Part shown: in pieces, positions 6,707 through 10,288 of the stretch
Position numbering within the stretch: position 1 is the stretch's first letter
How the letters are laid out: each line of letters begins with the position of its first letter
From: an uncultured Chloroflexota bacterium
Lineage (GTDB): Bacteria > Chloroflexota > UBA4733
Direction: 5' to 3'
Assembly: GCA_937967325.1 (NCBI GenBank)
Contig: CALBSQ010000180.1
Location: 1 to 10,288, forward strand
DNA: 10,288 nt
Made by a program: the position numbers and the translations under genes
Notes under the pieces: generated by a model
What the model was told of the DNA's origin: nothing
Seen by the model: the letters and a program-made list of their open reading frames with translations, nothing else
The model's database searches: none

Positions 6707-7422
6707 CGTCGCCTTTTCCCTTCCCTTGGCACGTTCAGCGCGTCCAGGCCGGCGCTGGTGAGGTTGCCGGCCTGGCTGTCCCAGAGACCGACTTTGACGC
6801 GACCCGGGCCGCGATGGCGGGCGGAGCCCAGACGACGCAGCGCGGCGGCGGCCAGGGCCAACGTCCGCTGTGTCCGCTCCCGCGATTCCGCGTCGGCGCC
6901 AAGCAGCGCTACTGGTCCGGCGAAGCGCAGGCCGCGCCGCAGCAAGCGGGTGTTGCGCAGCGCGCCGGCGCGGGCAGCGCCGGTCGACGGGTTGATCGCC
7001 GTCTGGCTACGGATCACCGTGAAGCGTTCCAGCAGCGCCGGCCCGCGGAACCAGCCCTGCTGGTTGCCGCTGCCGGCCCAGGTCAGCCACTCGGCCAGCC
7101 TGGCGGCGTCGGCGCAGCTGGACCCCTCGCCCAGGCCGGCCAGGCGCGCGTCGCCGATCTGCACCCATCCGGTCTGCAGCGGCGTCCCGAACAGCGAGTC
7201 CACCGAGCAAAGGGTCTCGTCCCGCCAGCGCTGTCGCCCGGCCAGGGCGAAGGCCTCGTGGACCTCCTGGCAGGCCTCGCGCAAGAGACCCTTCAAGCGG
7301 CGACCTGGGATGACGGGCAAGCCGTGCTCGTCGGTAACTACCTCGCGGTCTACCAGCGGCCCGCCGGCGCCGCTGCCGGGCGCCGCGTCCGACAGCAGCT
7401 CCAGACGTAGCTCGAGGCTCAT
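6703..7422 (-). CDS. cas7: Single-domain Cas7 (Csm3-like RAMP) backbone subunit
   Basis: A 239-residue crRNA-binding, target-RNA-cutting subunit. It shows the Csm3-type active loop with Asp25 in PLVDREVVTDEHG (22-34), then LPVIPGRRLKGLLREAC (35-51) with Arg replacing the usual Ser after IPG, FGT (79-81), a thumb-like region (about 135-165, including RSQTAINPSTG) and a glycine-rich basic loop near the end, RHRGPGRVKVGL (202-213). Asp25 lies 13 residues before the IPG motif, the same spacing as in the first unit of the double Cas7, which supports an intact nuclease site. ATG at 7422 overlaps the cas10 stop as ATGA and follows GGGAGGTGG by a few bases. The same frame is open further upstream, to 7518, but that part only shadows cas10. 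Confidence 0.85.
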   Translation of the reverse strand: MSLELRLELLSDAAPGSGAGGPLVDREVVTDEHGLPVIPGRRLKGLLREACQEVHEAFALAGRQRWRDETLCSVDSLFGTPLQTGWVQIGDARLAGLGEGSSCADAARLAEWLTWAGSGNQQGWFRGPALLERFTVIRSQTAINPSTGAARAGALRNTRLLRRGLRFAGPVALLGADAESRERTQRTLALAAAALRRLGSARHRGPGRVKVGLWDSQAGNLTSAGLDALNVPREGKRRR

Positions 7423-9086
7423 TCGCCCACCTCCCAGAAGTAGTCGACCAGCTCTAGCGGATCGTAGTAGGGGGTCGCTTGCGACGCTCCCTTCACTCCC
7501 AGGGTCGGGCGTGGACACCAGCCGGCGTCGACCGACGCCGTACGCGGCTCGGGCAGCGCGCGCCCGCGCCAGCGTTGGTGAGCGATCGCCGCCTCGCTGG
7601 CGGATGGTCCGGCGGCCAGTGAGTCGAGCAGCCCCCGTCGCACCGAGGCCGGCCAGCGCAGCGGGCCGTCGGCATCACGCTGCTGGAGCTGCCGCATCCA
7701 GCCGGCCACGCTGTCCCAATCGCGATCGTCCTCGTGGGCGGGCGTGACGCGCCAGGGTCGCCAGTCGAGCGCCCCTTCGGCGGTCCCGTCGCGCAGGCGG
7801 ACGGTCCGCCGGGCGCGCACCTGTTCCAACGGCTCGCCCGGCCCCTCCAGCGCCAGGTGAGCGTCCAGCCAGCTACTGCCGGCCTCACCGTCGGCGCGTG
7901 CCCATCGCTTCGCTTCCTTGCAGAGGTCATCGGCGAGCTCGTAGACGCGTGAGAAGGGCGCGCGCATGTGGGCGATGGCCACACCGGCGCAGGCCGACAG
8001 CGGCTTGCCGTCCGACGCCTCGCCCTCGGCGAAGCGCCGCAGATAGACCGCGGCCAGGGAGAGCCCGAGCTTGCCGTGGCAGACGAAGGTCACGTCGTCG
8101 CCGCCGTAGAGGATGGGCCGGCAGGGCAGCACGAAGCGATGACGCATCTCGTGTACCTGCATCCCCTTCTTGCGGAGCGAATCGTGGGAGCCGGCCAGCG
8201 CGGTCAACGTAGCTCTGAGCGCCTGTTGGGAGGCGATGTGAATGCACCGCGCGAAGTCGCGGACTCGCCGCGCCACGGCGTCGTCCTCACCGGGTCCCAG
8301 CTGCTCGCGGAAGCGTTTGCCGAGACCGTTGCCGTCGGCGTGGACCACCGCCAGGTGGTGCTCGCGCTCCTGCTGGCCAAGCTGCTCGACGTCCTCCGTG
8401 AAGGTGAATTCGCCCTTCAGCACGCCCTGGAAGGCGCCGAGGAGCTGGTCATTGGCGGCATCGACGGCGGCAAGACGGCAGGCCGCCTGAGGTGACAGGA
8501 ACTGGACAGCTCGTCGCGCCGGGGCAGACAGATTCGGATCAAGGTCACGCTCAGCGCCCGACGACGCCCAACCGGCGGCGGCGAGTCCGGTGGAGCGGCA
8601 GGAGCGCGTGAGCGAGAGTCCTTCCAGCGGCTGCCGGAGCGGCGCGCCGGCCTTGGCGACGGTCAGCGCCTCCAGCGCCCGTTGCCAGGCCCCATGCAGG
8701 TCGCCCGCGGCGAACTCCTGGTGCGCCACGGTGACGCGCAGGCCGGGAGCGTCCAGCAGCAACCGTTTGCTCCAGTGTTGAACCGCCCTGACCGCTTGCT
8801 CTCTCGAACGAAAGAGCACCGCGGCATTGCCGCCGGCGGCGTAGATCAGCTCGGCGTCGAGCTCGGTGTTGGCCGGCAACACCAGCCCGCCCGGCGCATC
8901 GGCAACCCTTCGCCAGCGGACGCGCCCGCCCACCGCCTCCTGGCAAGCGTGTTCCAGCCACTGATCCAGCGCCGCGCCGACAAGGTACGACGCGCCGACG
9001 TTCTCCTTCAACCGGTTGGAGCCGAACACGTACTCCTGGATGCCGGACGTGTCGAACAGGGTGAGGCAGAAGTTGGCGGCAGTCAT
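7419..9086 (-). CDS. cas10: Cas10, HD-less, with intact GGDD cyclase palm
   Basis: Large subunit of the type III complex, predicted to make cyclic oligoadenylate from ATP when target RNA is bound. At 555 residues it is short for Cas10 (often 700-1000) because it begins directly with Palm1 and has no N-terminal HD nuclease. Palm1 starts with FDTSGIQEYVFGSNRLKEN (11-29) and has YAAGGNAAVLF (82-92). The usual zinc-ribbon region is reduced to CRSTGLAA (163-170) with one cysteine. Palm2 carries HADGNGLG (249-256) and the cyclase motif YGGDD (327-331), both apparently intact. A helical C-terminal domain follows, ending with YYDPLELVDY (540-549). The ATG at 9086 overlaps the upstream stop as ATGA and follows GAAGAGGAA. 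Without the HD domain, DNA cleavage is not expected, which leaves cOA signalling as its likely output. Confidence 0.92.
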   Translation of the reverse strand: MTAANFCLTLFDTSGIQEYVFGSNRLKENVGASYLVGAALDQWLEHACQEAVGGRVRWRRVADAPGGLVLPANTELDAELIYAAGGNAAVLFRSREQAVRAVQHWSKRLLLDAPGLRVTVAHQEFAAGDLHGAWQRALEALTVAKAGAPLRQPLEGLSLTRSCRSTGLAAAGWASSGAERDLDPNLSAPARRAVQFLSPQAACRLAAVDAANDQLLGAFQGVLKGEFTFTEDVEQLGQQEREHHLAVVHADGNGLGKRFREQLGPGEDDAVARRVRDFARCIHIASQQALRATLTALAGSHDSLRKKGMQVHEMRHRFVLPCRPILYGGDDVTFVCHGKLGLSLAAVYLRRFAEGEASDGKPLSACAGVAIAHMRAPFSRVYELADDLCKEAKRWARADGEAGSSWLDAHLALEGPGEPLEQVRARRTVRLRDGTAEGALDWRPWRVTPAHEDDRDWDSVAGWMRQLQQRDADGPLRWPASVRRGLLDSLAAGPSASEAAIAHQRWRGRALPEPRTASVDAGWCPRPTLGVKGASQATPYYDPLELVDYFWEVGE

Positions 9087-10288
9087 GCCAGGCGTTCCTC
9101 TTCCAAAAGGCTGCCCCATGTGTGGTCCAAGTCCCGCAGCTCGCGGATGCCCCAGACGCGCATGCGCGAGTCCTGGTCGTCCTCCGATGTCAGGTCCGCA
9201 CGCAGGTTGGCAACGCTGGCGTCGTCGTCGCGCCGGCCAAACTGGGGTAAGAGAGACACGAGGATCGCCCGAGCCTCGTCCCCACCAAACTGCGCGGCGC
9301 GTTGTCGCACTTCGAATCCTTTGCTCTTGACCAACCCTAGGCTCTGTGACGTCGTACACGAGAAGACGAAGAGCTGATAGCCATAGGTCAGCACAACATC
9401 CAGCTCCGCCGTCGATCCCACCGTCGACGGTTCGACGACGACGTTGCGCTCGATCTTGCCGCGGAAGTCGTCGCGGACCAGGCTGGTCAGGCGGTGGTGG
9501 AGCCACCCTTCCAGCCACTTCCCATGGAAGAATCCGGCGAAGTCGCTCCAGATCGACTCCCGCTGATCCTTGTTGAAGGCGCCTTGCCGCTCGAAGAACT
9601 CCTTCCACGAAAGGCTTGCCTGACCTGCCGGCAGGTTTGCCTCCGAACACATCGCGGCCATGACCGGCGCGAGGAGGCCATCGCTGGGAAAGACAAAACC
9701 ATGCTCGTCGTCGAGCCGAGGCAGTTTTCGAACGGAGCCGGTATCCTGGCTCATTGCCGTCTTCAGCCAGTTCCCATATGCCGCTCGACCCTCATCAGGG
9801 CCGGCCATAAGCTCCCAGACGGCAGCGCACGAGTCAGTCCACCGGCGTTTGGTCGATCCGTTGGCACCGTTGGCCCAGTCGCGTCCGTGCAGGCGAAACA
9901 GCTCACCGAGCGGCACATTGACCAGCCCCCGCAGGTCGAGTGGGGCAGGCGGATAACGCTCACGATTGTCGAAGCGTAGGCAGAAGTTTGCCGGATCGAG
10001 GTAGGAATAGGTGTAGTCGGCGCGTCCCAATCGTCGCTCGGCCTCCTTGGTCGCCGAATAGGCGGAAACGGCCATCTGCTTGGTGCCACCCGTGTAGTTC
10101 AGGTGGACCGGCGCACCCGACGAGTGCTGCTCCAATGCCAACTCGATGTCGCGCTGCATGGTAACGGCGTCTCGCGGATCTCCGAGCTCGATCTGGCGGG
10201 CGGGCACGCCGTTCTTCGCGATGTTCGTGCGCAATCGCTCGGCAATGATGGCGGTCTGAGGCGAGTGAATCAGGACGACACTGGTCGG
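9083..10288 (-). CDS. CARF-domain PD-(D/E)XK-fold ancillary effector, Can2/Card1-like (5' end outside window)
   Basis: Likely the cyclic-oligoadenylate-sensing effector of this locus. The frame is open to the right edge, so the true start lies beyond it; 401 residues are visible and numbered here from the edge. An N-terminal CARF domain starts with the strand SVVLIHSPQTA (3-13) and carries the ligand-loop motif NYTGGTKQM (64-72, bases 10073-10099), as in Can2/Card1 proteins, which are known to bind cA4. The C-terminal nuclease fold has GKWLEGWL (256-263), AELDVVL (294-300) and a block ending in GGDEARAILVSL. However, where the family normally has an acidic residue or Ser, then Cys, then the catalytic Lys, this protein reads FSCTT (309-313, bases 9350-9364). 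The lysine is therefore Thr, and Lys321 or Lys323 nearby could compensate. The stop overlaps the cas10 start as ATGA, so it is co-expressed with cas10. Confidence 0.87.
   Translation of the reverse strand, partial: PTSVVLIHSPQTAIIAERLRTNIAKNGVPARQIELGDPRDAVTMQRDIELALEQHSSGAPVHLNYTGGTKQMAVSAYSATKEAERRLGRADYTYSYLDPANFCLRFDNRERYPPAPLDLRGLVNVPLGELFRLHGRDWANGANGSTKRRWTDSCAAVWELMAGPDEGRAAYGNWLKTAMSQDTGSVRKLPRLDDEHGFVFPSDGLLAPVMAAMCSEANLPAGQASLSWKEFFERQGAFNKDQRESIWSDFAGFFHGKWLEGWLHHRLTSLVRDDFRGKIERNVVVEPSTVGSTAELDVVLTYGYQLFVFSCTTSQSLGLVKSKGFEVRQRAAQFGGDEARAILVSLLPQFGRRDDDASVANLRADLTSEDDQDSRMRVWGIRELRDLDHTWGSLLEEERLA

Noticed and set aside
5237..7747. An 836-codon open frame on the plus strand, antisense to csx10, cas7 and part of cas10
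   Set aside because: It has arginine/proline-rich translation, no domain and no ribosome site, and it crosses three well-supported cas genes. It is explained by the high-GC codon bias of the opposite strand.
9087..9650. N-terminal extension of cas10 by 188 codons, which might have supplied an HD domain
   Set aside because: The translation has no HD motif and no similarity to a domain, and it runs through the CARF nuclease gene. The ATG at 9086 has an ATGA overlap, a ribosome site and begins directly at Palm1.
10232..10234. TTG as the start codon of the CARF gene
   Set aside because: The same frame continues to the window edge and encodes the expected first CARF strand (VVLIHSPQT), so the gene starts outside the window.

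Overview
The window is almost entirely one minus-strand type III CRISPR-Cas effector operon. It reads from the right edge to about position 654 and is best assigned to subtype III-D (csx10 and csx19 signature genes). In transcription order it holds: a CARF-nuclease ancillary effector of the Can2/Card1 type, cut by the right edge; an HD-less Cas10; a single-domain Csm3-like Cas7; Csx10 (Cas5 family) with a long helical C-terminal region; a tandem double-Cas7 protein; Csx19; and a large RAMP protein of the TIGR03986 type with a proline-rich tail. Every internal gene junction is an overlap: ATGA, ATGA, GTGA, ATGA, GTGA, then an 8-bp overlap. The genes therefore look like one polycistronic, translationally coupled unit.

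Downstream of the last gene there is a perfect 13-bp hairpin (608-641), then about 570 bases with no convincing gene, then at the extreme left edge (1-37) a single sequence with the anatomy of a CRISPR repeat. Read on the minus strand it has near-complementary ends, a short internal stem and exactly the 8-nt tag ATTGAAAC 3' of that stem. I infer that positions 38 to about 600 are the leader and promoter side of an array that runs off the left edge in the same direction as the cas genes. The intergenic stretch contains a three-copy motif around ATTTGCGA, a 12-bp palindrome and a weak sigma-70-like promoter candidate.

How the parts should work together: the four RAMP/Cas7/Cas5 proteins plus Csx19 would build a crRNA-guided complex around Cas10. 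Target RNA binding would switch on the intact Cas10 GGDD cyclase site to make cyclic oligoadenylate, which the CARF protein would sense. Two things are unusual. Cas10 has no HD nuclease domain, so signalling looks like its only catalytic output. The partner CARF nuclease, however, has Ser and Thr where its family normally has the acidic residue and lysine of the PD-(D/E)XK site. There is also no free-standing cas11/csm2 gene, cas6, cas1 or cas2 in the window; the helical tail of Csx10 is a candidate built-in small subunit.

The organism is a high-GC bacterium, as shown by strong GC codon bias, frequent GTG starts and long antisense open frames. A gammaproteobacterial or Chloroflexota-like host is possible, but the window has no taxonomic marker, so this is a guess.
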